Positions 37,236 to 45,833 of a DNA stretch of 64,000 nucleotides are shown here, piece after piece (the stretch's first letter is position 1; each line of letters opens with the position of its first letter). A model generated the notes under the pieces. The model was not told the origin of the DNA, ran no database searches, and saw only the letters and a list, made by a program, of their open reading frames with translations. The translations under genes were made by a program, and so were the position numbers. The stretch is from Oceanisphaera avium (GTDB lineage: Bacteria > Pseudomonadota > Gammaproteobacteria > Enterobacterales > Aeromonadaceae): NCBI RefSeq assembly GCF_002157875.1, contig NZ_CP021376.1, positions 1,426,001 through 1,490,000 of the forward strand, read 5' to 3'.

Positions 37236-37263
37236 AAACGGCGCCTACGGGCGCCGTTTTTTT
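37236..37263 (+). terminator. Strong intrinsic terminator of accC
   Basis: A 10-bp stem (37236-37245 with 37250-37259) closed by a TACG loop on a C/G pair, an UNCG-type extra-stable tetraloop, followed by a run of T. Confidence 0.92.
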
Positions 37264-37299
37264 ATAAATATATTTATGCCGCTATCTTAATAGAAATTA

Positions 37300-37321
37300 G
37301 CGGCTCGCTTTAGCGAGCCGC
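37300..37321. repeat. Perfect 10-bp palindrome downstream of accC
   Basis: GCGGCTCGCT and its exact reverse complement are separated by two bases (TT). There is no T-run on the plus strand. It lies between the accC terminator and the prmA promoter. It could be a second termination hairpin, an operator or a dispersed palindrome. Confidence 0.6.
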
Positions 37322-37435
37322 CTCTCTTGGTTACAAAATCTATAGACAACAAACCCTTCTAAAACGATAAGTGCCGCTGCCTTGTTTAATCGGTGTTACT
37401 CAGCGTGGTGCTGGGTGCTCGATGTGGTGCTTTTA

Positions 37436-37444
37436 TGCTAGAAT
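37436..37444 (+). promoter_or_regulatory. Extended -10 promoter for prmA
   Basis: TGCTAGAAT reads as an extended -10 element 30 bases ahead of the prmA start. Confidence 0.45.
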
Positions 37445-37473
37445 CCCCACTTTATCGTTTGACGAGCCACGCC

Positions 37474-38349
37474 ATGCCTTGGATACAAATTCGCATTAAT
37501 GCCACCGAAAAAACCGCCGACAAAGTCAGTAATATGCTGCTTGGGCGCGGTGCACAAGCGGTGACCTATATGGACGCTGAAGATAAACCCGTTTATGAGC
37601 CGCTGCCTGGGGAAACCTTATTGTGGGATGACACCGTAGTAGTGGGCATGTTTGATGCCGCCACCGATCCTGATCCTATTATCGCCTTTCTAAAAAAATT
37701 CTATCGTAAAGACCTTAGCTACAAAGTTGAGCAGCTAGAAGACAAAGATTGGGTCAGAGAATGGATGGACAGTTTCCATCCGATGCGCTTTGGTAAACGG
37801 CTGTGGATCTGCCCAAGCTGGCGTGAGGTACCAGACCCCAGCGCCGTTAACGTTATGCTAGATCCCGGCTTAGCTTTTGGTACTGGCACTCACCCCACCA
37901 CAGCACTGTGTTTAGAGTGGTTAGACGGCCAAGATCTTAGCGATAAAACCGTGATCGACTTCGGCTGTGGCTCCGGCATCTTGGCGCTGGCCGCCTTGAA
38001 GCTGGGCGCTAAGCAAGTGATCGGCATAGATATCGACCCACAAGCGCTGCAAGCCAGCCATGATAACGCCGAGCGCAATGGCGTGGCCGACCGACTAAAG
38101 GTCTATTTACCTCAAGATCAGCCGGAAAATATGCAGGCCGATATCGTAGTGGCCAATATTTTAGCCGGTCCACTCAAAGAGTTATCAGGGCTTATCAGCA
38201 GCCTAGTGAAGCCCGGCGGCCAGTTGGCGCTATCGGGTATTCTCGACATCCAAGCTGAAGGCCTAAACGAGCTCTATGGGCAGTGGTTTAATATGGACGA
38301 CGCCGCCATACGCGAAGAGTGGGCGCGCCTTAGCGGCCAAAAGCGTTAA
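37474..38349 (+). CDS. prmA: Ribosomal protein L11 methyltransferase
   Basis: Trimethylates ribosomal protein L11 with S-adenosylmethionine. 291 residues (E. coli 293). The N-terminal substrate domain begins [19 protein letters not shown]. The hallmark [20 protein letters not shown] is near residue 130, SAM motif I is [16 protein letters not shown] and the catalytic-site [13 protein letters not shown] follows. Homology starts at the ATG at 37474; 27 in-frame codons upstream contain the promoter and are not coding. In enterics dusB-fis follows prmA directly; here the marR-emrAB operon lies between. Confidence 0.96.
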   Translation: MPWIQIRINATEKTADKVSNMLLGRGAQAVTYMDAEDKPVYEPLPGETLLWDDTVVVGMFDAATDPDPIIAFLKKFYRKDLSYKVEQLEDKDWVREWMDSFHPMRFGKRLWICPSWREVPDPSAVNVMLDPGLAFGTGTHPTTALCLEWLDGQDLSDKTVIDFGCGSGILALAALKLGAKQVIGIDIDPQALQASHDNAERNGVADRLKVYLPQDQPENMQADIVVANILAGPLKELSGLISSLVKPGGQLALSGILDIQAEGLNELYGQWFNMDDAAIREEWARLSGQKR

Positions 38350-38685
38350 GCCCAAGCCCTACGGGCAGCTGTAAGCCTTAAGCTGTCAGCGATCAGTTAA
38401 CGATGACACACTCAATACCGGGCGAGCCCAGTATTGAGTGTCCTGCCAAGATCAAACCATCACCAATACCTTATCATCAACACATTCTGCTTTTTGTCGC
38501 AGCCTGCTTTAGCTGGCGGGTGGCGCGTAGCAACATTTAAGCACAATTGGCCGCGCACTCTTTTCCTAAAACATGGCCACCTACCAAAGCACGCCCATCA
38601 CACAACACAAAAAAACAGAATTTCTTTTGCACCTTTTCCACCCCATAAAATATACTAAGCCTTACTTACTATATTGGAGCTGCCG
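38350..38685. other. prmA-marR gap
   Basis: 336 bases with a strong hairpin at 38408-38441 and no convincing gene. A 74-codon frame at 38434-38658 runs out of the hairpin, has low-complexity His/Pro content and no ribosome site, and I do not accept it. The promoter of the marR operon must lie here; a TATACTAA word near 38650 is a candidate -10. Confidence 0.45.
38408..38441. repeat. Strong hairpin without a T-run between prmA and marR
   Basis: Eleven consecutive base pairs (38408-38418 with 38431-38441), one mismatch, then an inner GGG/CCC. No T-tract follows on either strand, so it is not a standard intrinsic terminator. It lies 59 bases after the prmA stop. Confidence 0.65.
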
Positions 38686-39159
38686 ATGAGCATTCCAGCC
38701 GATAGCTTAGGGTTTTTACTGGCAGATATCTCGCGCCTCATGCGCCGTGCTTATCGTCAATACACGGTTAACCCCATCGCCGATACACAGCCTCTCACCT
38801 TGGCCCAAAGCCGCGCGCTGGTGTATTTATCTCGCCATCAGGGCCTGCGCCAAGTAGAGCTAGCCGAACTGCTAGAGGTGCAACCCATCACACTGACCCG
38901 TCAACTCGAGCCGCTGGCCAAGGCGCAGTTAATTGAGCGCCGACTTGATGCTCGCGACAAGCGTGCCTACCGACTCTATTTAACCCCCGCCGCCGCGCCG
39001 CAGCTGGCGGCCATAGCCGAAGTGACCGAGCGCATTAAACAACAGGCGCTAGCAGGATTAAGCGCCACCGAGGCCGACTTGCTTAACCTCAGCTTGCGCC
39101 GAGTGCGCGATAACTTATCTCCCGCTTGCTTGATAGAGGCCTGTGATGAGCCAAGCTAA
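38686..39159 (+). CDS. MarR-family transcriptional regulator
   Basis: A 157-residue winged-helix regulator, probably the repressor of the emrAB genes that follow. The helix-turn-helix region is LTLAQSRALVYLSRHQGLRQ then VELAELLEVQPITLTRQLEPL, and the wing is ERRLDARDKRAYRLYLT, with the conserved D-x-R-D/R pattern of MarR proteins. Start at 38686 has TGGAG six bases upstream. Its end overlaps the emrA start by 14 bases. Drug-responsive autoregulation is the usual arrangement of such operons; it is inferred here. Confidence 0.9.
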   Translation: MSIPADSLGFLLADISRLMRRAYRQYTVNPIADTQPLTLAQSRALVYLSRHQGLRQVELAELLEVQPITLTRQLEPLAKAQLIERRLDARDKRAYRLYLTPAAAPQLAAIAEVTERIKQQALAGLSATEADLLNLSLRRVRDNLSPACLIEACDEPS

Positions 39160-40345
39160 TTCCTCCCGCCCCGAGAGCGAGTTTTCTATCGCCACTGAGC
39201 CATCCCCTGCGCAGATGGCCTCCGCGGATCGGCAAAAAGTAGCAAAAAAACCAACAAGTGAAATCCAAATGGACACCGATTTAATGAATACTTTAGACCA
39301 AGATACCGCCATTCCTCCTAAACGCCGGCGATTACGCTTGGTCTTGCTGATCTTAATACCCTCATTGCTGGCCCTTATCGGCCTGATATTTTATTTATTG
39401 GGTGGCCGCTATGTGGAAACCGACAATGCCTACGTGAAGGCCGATAAGGTGCCGATCAGCACGCAAGTGTCGGGTGCCGTCGCTCAGGTATTAGTGCGCG
39501 AAAACGAGTCTGTGAACGCCGGCCAACTGTTGTTTACCCTAGATCCGGCGCAGTTTGAGGTAGAGCAAGCACAGGCGCAGGCTAAATTGGCACAAGTGGT
39601 CACCAACTTAACCGCCCTTAAGGCCAGCTATGGTGAGAAAGAGGCTGAGCTGGAGCTAGCCAACAGCCAACTGGTCTACGCCAAGAAACAAGAAGCGCGC
39701 CAAACCAATTTAAGTGCTAAAAATTTCACCTCCGCCGCTAGTTTGGACGATGCTCGGCAAACTACCAAGATGGCGGCGCTGAAGATCGCCGCTATTCAAC
39801 AAGAAATGGCCAGCATTCGCGCCAACTTAGCCGGTGGCCCAGAGCGACCATTAGAGGAGCACCCTTTATATAAAAGCGCCCTCGCCGATTTGAATTTGGC
39901 CAAGCTGAATTTAGCGCGTACAGCCGTGCGTGCCGCCGTACCCGGCGTGGTCAGCAAGTTGCCAAAGGTCAGTCAGTATCTCAATACCGGCACTATCGCC
40001 CTGATGCTGATCGAAACCGGCTCGCCTTGGGTAGAAGCCAACTTCACCGAAAACGACATTACTCATATGCACGCCGGCCTGCCGGTCAGCATCACCATAG
40101 ACGCCTATCCAAGCTATAAATGGACCGGCACGGTAAACAGCTTAAGCCCGGGCACAGGGGCGGAGTTTTCGGTAATACCGGCACAAAACGCCACCGGCAA
40201 CTGGGTTAAGATCACCCAAAGAGTGCCGGTGCGCATTCAATTAAATCCCGATGCAGATGCGCCGCCCTTGCGGGCCGGCTTGAGTGCCACGGTGGAAGTC
40301 GATACCGAACAAAAAAACCGCTTAGCCGCGCTCTGGCCATTCTGA
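39146..40345 (+). CDS. emrA: EmrA/HlyD-family multidrug efflux adaptor
   Basis: A 399-residue periplasmic membrane-fusion protein that links an inner-membrane MFS pump to an outer-membrane channel. A long polar N-terminal tail of about 63 residues precedes one membrane span (LRLVLLILIPSLLALIGLIF). Then come GGRYVETDNAYVKADKVPIS and VSGAVAQVLVRENESVNAGQ (lipoyl half), a helical hairpin at about residues 130-210, and the second half with RTAVRAAVPGVVSKL and WVEANFTENDI. Start ATG 39146 has GAGG six bases before it; a later start near 39269 would remove most of the tail. emrB follows one base later. Confidence 0.9.
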   Translation: MSQANSSRPESEFSIATEPSPAQMASADRQKVAKKPTSEIQMDTDLMNTLDQDTAIPPKRRRLRLVLLILIPSLLALIGLIFYLLGGRYVETDNAYVKADKVPISTQVSGAVAQVLVRENESVNAGQLLFTLDPAQFEVEQAQAQAKLAQVVTNLTALKASYGEKEAELELANSQLVYAKKQEARQTNLSAKNFTSAASLDDARQTTKMAALKIAAIQQEMASIRANLAGGPERPLEEHPLYKSALADLNLAKLNLARTAVRAAVPGVVSKLPKVSQYLNTGTIALMLIETGSPWVEANFTENDITHMHAGLPVSITIDAYPSYKWTGTVNSLSPGTGAEFSVIPAQNATGNWVKITQRVPVRIQLNPDADAPPLRAGLSATVEVDTEQKNRLAALWPF

Positions 40346-40346
40346 T

Positions 40347-41894
40347 ATGAGCCGCTCTTCTACGCCATCTAGCGCCTCGTCCAACACCGCTAACCGCGCC
40401 ATGGTCACGGTATCCGTGATGCTGGCCACAGTGATGCAGGCGTTGGATACCACTATCGCCAACGTGGCACTGCCGCACATGCAGGGCACCATGAGCGCCA
40501 CTCAAGATCAAATATCTTGGGTGTTGACCTCTTATATCGTAGCGGCGGCGATTTTTATGCCGCTCACCGGTTTGCTCAGTGCCCGCTTTGGTCGTAAACG
40601 GTTATTTTTATGGTCGGTGGCCGGTTTTACTATCAGCTCCATGTTGTGTGGCGCCGCACAGAGTCTCGATCAAATCGTGCTATTTCGGCTGTTACAGGGC
40701 GTGTTTGGCGCCAGTTTAGTGCCACTCTCGCAAGCCATCATGCTCGACAGTTATCCCAAAGAGCAGCATGGCTCGGCCATGGCGCTGTGGGGCTTAGGCG
40801 TAATGGTGGGGCCGATTTTAGGGCCTACGCTTGGCGGCTGGCTGACCGAGTATTACAGCTGGCGCTGGGTGTTTTACATCAACCTGCCCTTCGGCCTGTT
40901 AGCTTGGGCGGGCATCGCCAGCTTCGTGCAAGAAACCGCCATCGATAAGAAGCGACGCTTCGATCTATTTGGTTTTGGCATGTTGGCGCTGGGCATAGGC
41001 GCGCTGCAGATGATGCTGGATCGGGGGGAATCCCTAGATTGGTTCTCCAGTAAAGAGGTGATCGCCGAGGCCATCTTAGCGGCACTGGGTTTTTATGTGT
41101 TTATCGTGCACATCTACACCCATAAGGCCCCCTTTATTGAGCCGGCGCTGTTTAAGGATCGCAACTTTACCCTAGGCTTAGTGTTCATCTTTATTGTCGG
41201 CATCATATTGCTGGCCACCATGGCGCTGCTGCCGCCCTTTTTACAAAACCTGCTCGGCTATCCGGTGATCGACGTCGGCTTAGTGCTGGCACCGCGCGGC
41301 GTGGGTACCATGATCGCCATGGTCACGGTCGGCAAATTGGCCAATCGGCTCGATGTACGCATTCAGATCTGCATTGGCCTGTGTTTAACCAGCCTATCGC
41401 TGTGGGAAATGACCCACTTTAATACCGATATTGTGGCCGCCGACATCATTCGCACCGGCGTCATTCAAGGCCTAGGTTTGGGCTTTCTGTTTGTGCCGCT
41501 GTCGACCATCAGCTTTGCCACCTTGGCGCCGCATTTTCGTAACGAGGGCACGGCGCTGTTTAGCCTGATGCGTAACATTGGCAGCAGTATCGGTATTTCG
41601 GTGGTATTTACCTATCTGGCCCAGCGCACGCAAATCAACCATGCGGCCTATGCCACCTATATCACCGACTTTAACCTGCCATTGCGCCACCTAGTGGAGA
41701 CCGGCAGCATGTCGCTGCAAACGCCGTTAGGCTTGGCCATGATAGACGCCCAAGTGAACCAACAGGCCGCCGTGTTGGCCTTTTTGCAAGACTTTAGACT
41801 GATGATGTGGATAAGCCTGTCGGCCTTGCCCTTGATACTGCTGCTGCGCGGGCCGGACTCGGCCATCAAGCCCAGCGCCATACCGCCGGAATAA
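40347..41894 (+). CDS. emrB: EmrB/QacA-type MFS multidrug efflux pump (DHA2)
   Basis: A 515-residue 14-span drug:proton antiporter that works with EmrA. Motif D1 is LDTTIANVALPHMQG near residue 35, motif A is GLLSARFGRKRLFLW, and the antiporter motif C is GLGVMVGPILGPTLGGWL near residue 150. WRWVFYINLPFGLL is typical of EmrB. emrA and emrB use visibly more G+C-rich codons than their neighbours (38 of 60 bases are G or C at 40861-40920). No tolC-like gene is in the window, so the channel must come from elsewhere. No clear terminator follows. Confidence 0.93.
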   Translation: MSRSSTPSSASSNTANRAMVTVSVMLATVMQALDTTIANVALPHMQGTMSATQDQISWVLTSYIVAAAIFMPLTGLLSARFGRKRLFLWSVAGFTISSMLCGAAQSLDQIVLFRLLQGVFGASLVPLSQAIMLDSYPKEQHGSAMALWGLGVMVGPILGPTLGGWLTEYYSWRWVFYINLPFGLLAWAGIASFVQETAIDKKRRFDLFGFGMLALGIGALQMMLDRGESLDWFSSKEVIAEAILAALGFYVFIVHIYTHKAPFIEPALFKDRNFTLGLVFIFIVGIILLATMALLPPFLQNLLGYPVIDVGLVLAPRGVGTMIAMVTVGKLANRLDVRIQICIGLCLTSLSLWEMTHFNTDIVAADIIRTGVIQGLGLGFLFVPLSTISFATLAPHFRNEGTALFSLMRNIGSSIGISVVFTYLAQRTQINHAAYATYITDFNLPLRHLVETGSMSLQTPLGLAMIDAQVNQQAAVLAFLQDFRLMMWISLSALPLILLLRGPDSAIKPSAIPPE

Positions 41895-42003
41895 AGACTC
41901 GAACGCATCTTTAATTAGCTAAATTAGCGGCTGATGAAATAGCATAAAAAACACCCCAACTATCTTGACTTATTAAAATTTACCAATCGTTCAATTAATG
42001 ACC

Positions 42004-42032
42004 TTTTCAGACTCATAAAAAATGCGTAAGAT
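42004..42032 (+). promoter_or_regulatory. Candidate dusB-fis promoter with GC-rich discriminator
   Basis: TTTTCA (42004-42009) and TAAGAT (42027-42032) are 17 bases apart. The -10 is followed by ACGCGACCC, a GC-rich discriminator as expected for a stringently controlled fis promoter. Confidence 0.5.
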
Positions 42033-42064
42033 ACGCGACCCTGAGCAAAGATAGCTGATATCTC

Positions 42065-43030
42065 ATGCAGATTGGTCCTTACAAACTGTCTAGCCCCTTA
42101 TTGGTGGCTCCTATGGCTGGCGTAACCGACAGACCATTTCGCACCTTATGTCTGCGCATGGGTGCGGGTTTAGCGGTGTCAGAAATGATGTCCTCCAACC
42201 CTAGGGTTTGGCAGACCGAGAAGTCTTTGCGGCGTATGGATCATGGCGGAGAAACCGGTATTCGTTCGGTTCAGATTGCGGGAGCAGATCCAGTATTAAT
42301 GGCAGAAGCTGCCCAGTTCAATGTGGACCAAGGCGCCCAAATTATTGATATCAATATGGGTTGTCCTGCAAAGAAAGTGAATAAAAAAATGGCAGGGTCT
42401 GCCCTGTTGCAATATCCACAGCTGGTACAAGAAATTGTGTCTGCTGTGGTAAAGGCAGTGTCGGTTCCGGTGACGCTTAAAATTCGTACTGGTTGGGAGC
42501 CTGAACACCGCAATGGCGTAGAGATTGCTCGCATCGCCCAAGATTGTGGTATTCAGGCCCTAGCCGTGCATGGGCGCACGCGTGCTTGCATGTACAAGGG
42601 TGACGCGGAATACGATACCATTAGAGCAATAAAACAAGCCGTCTCCATTCCTATTATTGCTAATGGGGATATCGACAGCCCACAAAAGGCGCGCTTTGTC
42701 TTGGATGACACCGGCGCCGACGCCATCATGATTGGCCGGGCTGCACAGGGACGGCCTTGGATATTTAGAGAAATCCGCCATTATCTGGAACAAGGTACTC
42801 TTGCCGAGCCGCTCCATAAGGATCTGGAGCGCGCCATGATACGAGAGCACGTTATCGCACTACACGCATTTTACGGTGAAGTGCAAGGCGTGCGTATTGC
42901 TCGTAAGCATGTGGGATGGTACCTAAAAGATAGTGATGCGGGCCGTGACTTTCGCAGTGAATTTAATGGGCTTAATGAAGCCGAGCAACAGCTTGACTCA
43001 TTAGCGCATTATTTCGCGAATATAGCTTAA
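42065..43030 (+). CDS. dusB: tRNA-dihydrouridine synthase B
   Basis: A flavoenzyme that reduces uridine 17 in the D-loop of tRNA. 321 residues, as in E. coli. [20 protein letters not shown] at the N-terminus, [22 protein letters not shown] near residue 95 with the catalytic Cys, [18 protein letters not shown] and [17 protein letters not shown] are diagnostic of DusB. First gene of the dusB-fis operon, 25 bases before fis. Confidence 0.97.
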   Translation: MQIGPYKLSSPLLVAPMAGVTDRPFRTLCLRMGAGLAVSEMMSSNPRVWQTEKSLRRMDHGGETGIRSVQIAGADPVLMAEAAQFNVDQGAQIIDINMGCPAKKVNKKMAGSALLQYPQLVQEIVSAVVKAVSVPVTLKIRTGWEPEHRNGVEIARIAQDCGIQALAVHGRTRACMYKGDAEYDTIRAIKQAVSIPIIANGDIDSPQKARFVLDDTGADAIMIGRAAQGRPWIFREIRHYLEQGTLAEPLHKDLERAMIREHVIALHAFYGEVQGVRIARKHVGWYLKDSDAGRDFRSEFNGLNEAEQQLDSLAHYFANIA

Positions 43031-43055
43031 CGAACAAAAGAAGAGCCGACCTAAT

Positions 43056-43355
43056 ATGTTCGAACAAACTACGACTTCTGATGCACTGGTTACTACCATT
43101 AAATCTCCAACTTCTGAGCAGCCTACCCAGCGCCCATTGCGCAACTCGGTAGATCAAGCGCTGCGTAATTATTTATCTCAACTCAATGGCCAAGAAGTCA
43201 CTGAGTTGTATGAATTGGTGCTCGCCGAAGTCGAAGCCCCAATGCTAGACGTGATCATGCAATACACTCGTGGTAACCAAACTCGCGCTGCCAATATGAT
43301 GGGCATCAACCGCGGCACACTGCGCAAGAAGCTTAAAAAATATGGCATGAACTAA
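43056..43355 (+). CDS. fis: DNA-binding protein Fis
   Basis: A 99-residue nucleoid-associated protein (E. coli 98) that bends DNA and activates rRNA promoters in early growth. The C-terminal helix-turn-helix [25 protein letters not shown] is conserved (only its ends are quoted as a unit in homologues). [20 protein letters not shown] and the following [11 protein letters not shown] form the dimer region. It is co-transcribed with dusB and ends at a strong terminator. Confidence 0.97.
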   Translation: MFEQTTTSDALVTTIKSPTSEQPTQRPLRNSVDQALRNYLSQLNGQEVTELYELVLAEVEAPMLDVIMQYTRGNQTRAANMMGINRGTLRKKLKKYGMN

Positions 43356-43381
43356 GAAATTTTAGTGAACGCACTGCACTT

Positions 43382-43411
43382 AAAAGCGCCCTTTGTCGGG
43401 GCGCTTTTTTT
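43382..43411 (+). terminator. Intrinsic terminator of dusB-fis
   Basis: A 10-bp stem (43382-43391 with 43399-43408) followed by a T-run. Its A-rich left side could also serve the DUF421 gene only weakly, since that stop lies to its right. Confidence 0.9.
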
Positions 43412-43416
43412 ATGCC

Positions 43417-44100
43417 TTATCTAATTACAGTGCTATTTATTGCCTGTGCCCAACCCATGTCGTTATTGTTACAACGTGAGCACGTTTCTTTACTACTAGA
43501 AATAGTTGCCACCTGCCCGCAATACATGCAGGCATAGGCACGGCCAGTTTCAATCTGGCTAACCGACTGATAGTAGCGAGGAAAAATTGGCAGACCGTAG
43601 CGCACCTTATTTTTCTCAAACAATAACACACTAAAATTACCATCGGTTTCTAACAATCCCACTCGAACTTGTCCAAGATGCTCAATACCTTGATACCGCA
43701 TCTCAGCAAAAAACTCATCCTGAGACATACCGCCTTTCTTAATTTTATCCAGCACTAACACGCCATCTTCTACGATATAAAGTGGCTTGCCCTCTAAGAA
43801 GTCTTCAAAGACTTGGCATTTCATCATCAACCAAGTGCATAAGCGGTATAAAGAGATAATAAGGCTCATGATCCACACTGCTTGGATCAAGGGTAATTCT
43901 TTAGTAAACATAGGATCGCCTGCTATCGAGCCTAAAGATAAAATGATGGTTAACTCAAAGATAGATAACTGCCTAACTCCTCTTTTACCGGTAAAACGAA
44001 GAAATAGAATAATCATGGTAAACATAATGACCACGCGCACTGCTATCTCAGCGAGAAATGCGCCTGTGGTGTCATAAAAAAAGATATCCAGCCAATTCAT
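43417..44100 (-). CDS. DUF421/YetF-like membrane protein with C-terminal zinc-ribbon-like tail
   Basis: A 227-residue protein. Three N-terminal spans (about residues 17-36, 46-62 and 68-88) lead into the soluble DUF421 domain, with the FTGKRGVRQLSIFEL motif near residue 37 and GKPLYIVEDGVLVLDKIKK near 105. The domain's usual end is followed by a tail with C191-x2-C194 and C207-x2-C210, a rubredoxin- or zinc-ribbon-like pattern that I do not associate with standard YetF proteins. Function unknown; bacillus relatives have been linked to spore and membrane biology. It is convergent with fis. Confidence 0.82.
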   Translation of the reverse strand: MNWLDIFFYDTTGAFLAEIAVRVVIMFTMIILFLRFTGKRGVRQLSIFELTIILSLGSIAGDPMFTKELPLIQAVWIMSLIISLYRLCTWLMMKCQVFEDFLEGKPLYIVEDGVLVLDKIKKGGMSQDEFFAEMRYQGIEHLGQVRVGLLETDGNFSVLLFEKNKVRYGLPIFPRYYQSVSQIETGRAYACMYCGQVATISSSKETCSRCNNNDMGWAQAINSTVIR

Positions 44101-44636
44101 TTACCTATTCCTTGTCTACACTGGCTTTGCTTATTGGAAGAGCGATAGGCTATCGCGCTAGGTTAGTCTTATGGGCAAGGTCGTTTTGCTTCACTTAAGC
44201 CACTTTTAACTCGACGCTAATAATGCTCATAGTCAATACGTCAGAGCAAGCGAAAAAATAGCGAGTTGCATTACGTAATTTAGCTACCACTAAACAAGGT
44301 ACTGTTTATAATATTAATAAAATGACTAAACCATTAGCTTTATTATTAAATTATTCATATTTAATTATCATTTAATATAAATATTAAAAAATTAATGGCA
44401 CTGTAATAAAAGTTAAACACTGCTTAGCCACAATATAATTAACTAAATAATAAGCTATTAAACATATAAATCCTTTACTTTAAGACCACGAGCAAAATAA
44501 TTATCATTTACTAACAAAAAGATGATCTATCTCGCAACTAATTAAGTTAAAAATCTTAAGCAAATATTTAATTGGCTTAATGGCATGTTTACCGCTATTA
44601 CTCATAACAGTTACTACACCAAGGACGGAGTAAGTA
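44101..44636. other. Very AT-rich gap before the PP-loop operon
   Basis: 536 bases without a supportable gene. At 44341-44400 only 5 of 60 bases are G or C, while coding DNA around it is near 40-55 percent. Such DNA is often bound by H-NS-type silencers and marks acquired regions. It must contain the divergent promoters of the DUF421 gene and the PP-loop operon. Many TATAAT-like words make the exact promoter undecidable by eye. Confidence 0.6.
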
Positions 44637-45833
44637 GTGAAAGCTAAATTAGAGTTATTCCCGCAACCTCGCTCATCTTATGAGGGAGGGCAGCGTCGTA
44701 GTTGTTTAGTGAAACACCGTAATGAAGAAGGTGTCTCTTTTGAGCATACCGTGTGGTTTGATTATCCAAGCCTTCTCGTATTGCCTGAAGACTCAGACGC
44801 CGATGCCTACTTAATATGTGCGTTATTACCGGCAATGCACTTAGGTGCAGATATTATTATTTACGGCGCCGTGTGCCAGCACTTGCTGGCTAACTTAAGT
44901 GAATGGCAACAAGTGTGGCATGCTTGGTGCCCAGAGCTTTATACGCTAGTGAATATTACTGCCACCGAGCAGCGCTTGCCGCAAATGGCGCTTACTGGCG
45001 CTATCGTCGCCTTCTCGGGTGGCACGGATGCGCAGTTTACTACTTACCGCCATGCCACCGCCCAAGCCGGCTATGCCACCCAGCAGCTAAAAGGGGGAGT
45101 GCTGGTTCATGGCTTTGATATTGAGCTAAGTGATGAGTCTGGGTTTGCAGGTGCCGCTCACAAAGCGCGTACCACCCTCAGTGATCTGACTATTAACTTA
45201 ATTGCGGTAAAAACCAACATTCGCGAGTGTTGGGATATTTACTGGCCACATTATTATGGCTCAGCCGTGGCTTCAGTATTAAGTAGTTTAAAAAACCTAG
45301 CGGGTAGCGGCTTAATAGGCAGTGGCCCTGCTTATAATGCCTTATTTACTCCTTGTGGCTCCCATCCTATTACTGACCCTTTATTAAGCTCAAGCAGCTT
45401 TAAGATAGTGCACGATGGCGCAGGCTTTAGTCGCTCTCAAAAAATAGCGCTATTGGCTAAATGGCCGACCGGTATCAATAATTTGCGTGTGTGTTGGACA
45501 GGCTTACAAAGAGATAGAAACTGCGGACGCTGTGAAAAGTGTATTCGAACCCAACTTAATTTTTTATTAGCAGGAATAGAAAATCCACCCTGTTTTAGTT
45601 CCCCGCTCACCCTAGCAAGCTTCAAATCCCTAGTACTGCATAGCGATGGCGCGCGCGCTGAATGGAACTTAATTTATCAGCAAATTAAAGAAAGTGGCGT
45701 AGGAGTGCAATGGCTAAAAGAGATAGAACAAGTAATAAAGCGCAAGACCTTCTCGCCGATAAATAGCTTATTGCCAAAAGGCTCTCGACGCCGTGATTGG
45801 GCCAAACAAATGATAGCGGGGTATCGCAAATGA
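44637..45833 (+). CDS. QueC-like PP-loop ATPase with Cys4 zinc motif, function unknown
   Basis: A 398-residue soluble protein. Residues 126-132 (FSGGTDA) form an SGGxD PP-loop that should bind and split ATP to an adenylate. Near the C-terminus C286-x9-C296-x2-C299-x2-C302, within CGRCEKCIRTQ, reproduces the zinc-cysteine pattern of QueC (7-cyano-7-deazaguanine synthase). However, the protein is much longer than QueC (about 230), with a 120-residue N-terminal extension, and no queuosine gene is near. It starts with GTG with GGAG six bases upstream. It overlaps the pyruvyl transferase gene by ATGA, suggesting a role in sugar or cell-surface modification; that is inference. Confidence 0.7.
   Translation: MKAKLELFPQPRSSYEGGQRRSCLVKHRNEEGVSFEHTVWFDYPSLLVLPEDSDADAYLICALLPAMHLGADIIIYGAVCQHLLANLSEWQQVWHAWCPELYTLVNITATEQRLPQMALTGAIVAFSGGTDAQFTTYRHATAQAGYATQQLKGGVLVHGFDIELSDESGFAGAAHKARTTLSDLTINLIAVKTNIRECWDIYWPHYYGSAVASVLSSLKNLAGSGLIGSGPAYNALFTPCGSHPITDPLLSSSSFKIVHDGAGFSRSQKIALLAKWPTGINNLRVCWTGLQRDRNCGRCEKCIRTQLNFLLAGIENPPCFSSPLTLASFKSLVLHSDGARAEWNLIYQQIKESGVGVQWLKEIEQVIKRKTFSPINSLLPKGSRRRDWAKQMIAGYRK

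Noticed and set aside
38434..38658. 74-codon frame in the prmA-marR gap
   Set aside because: Starts inside a hairpin, has no ribosome site, odd His/Pro/Lys content and no family resemblance.
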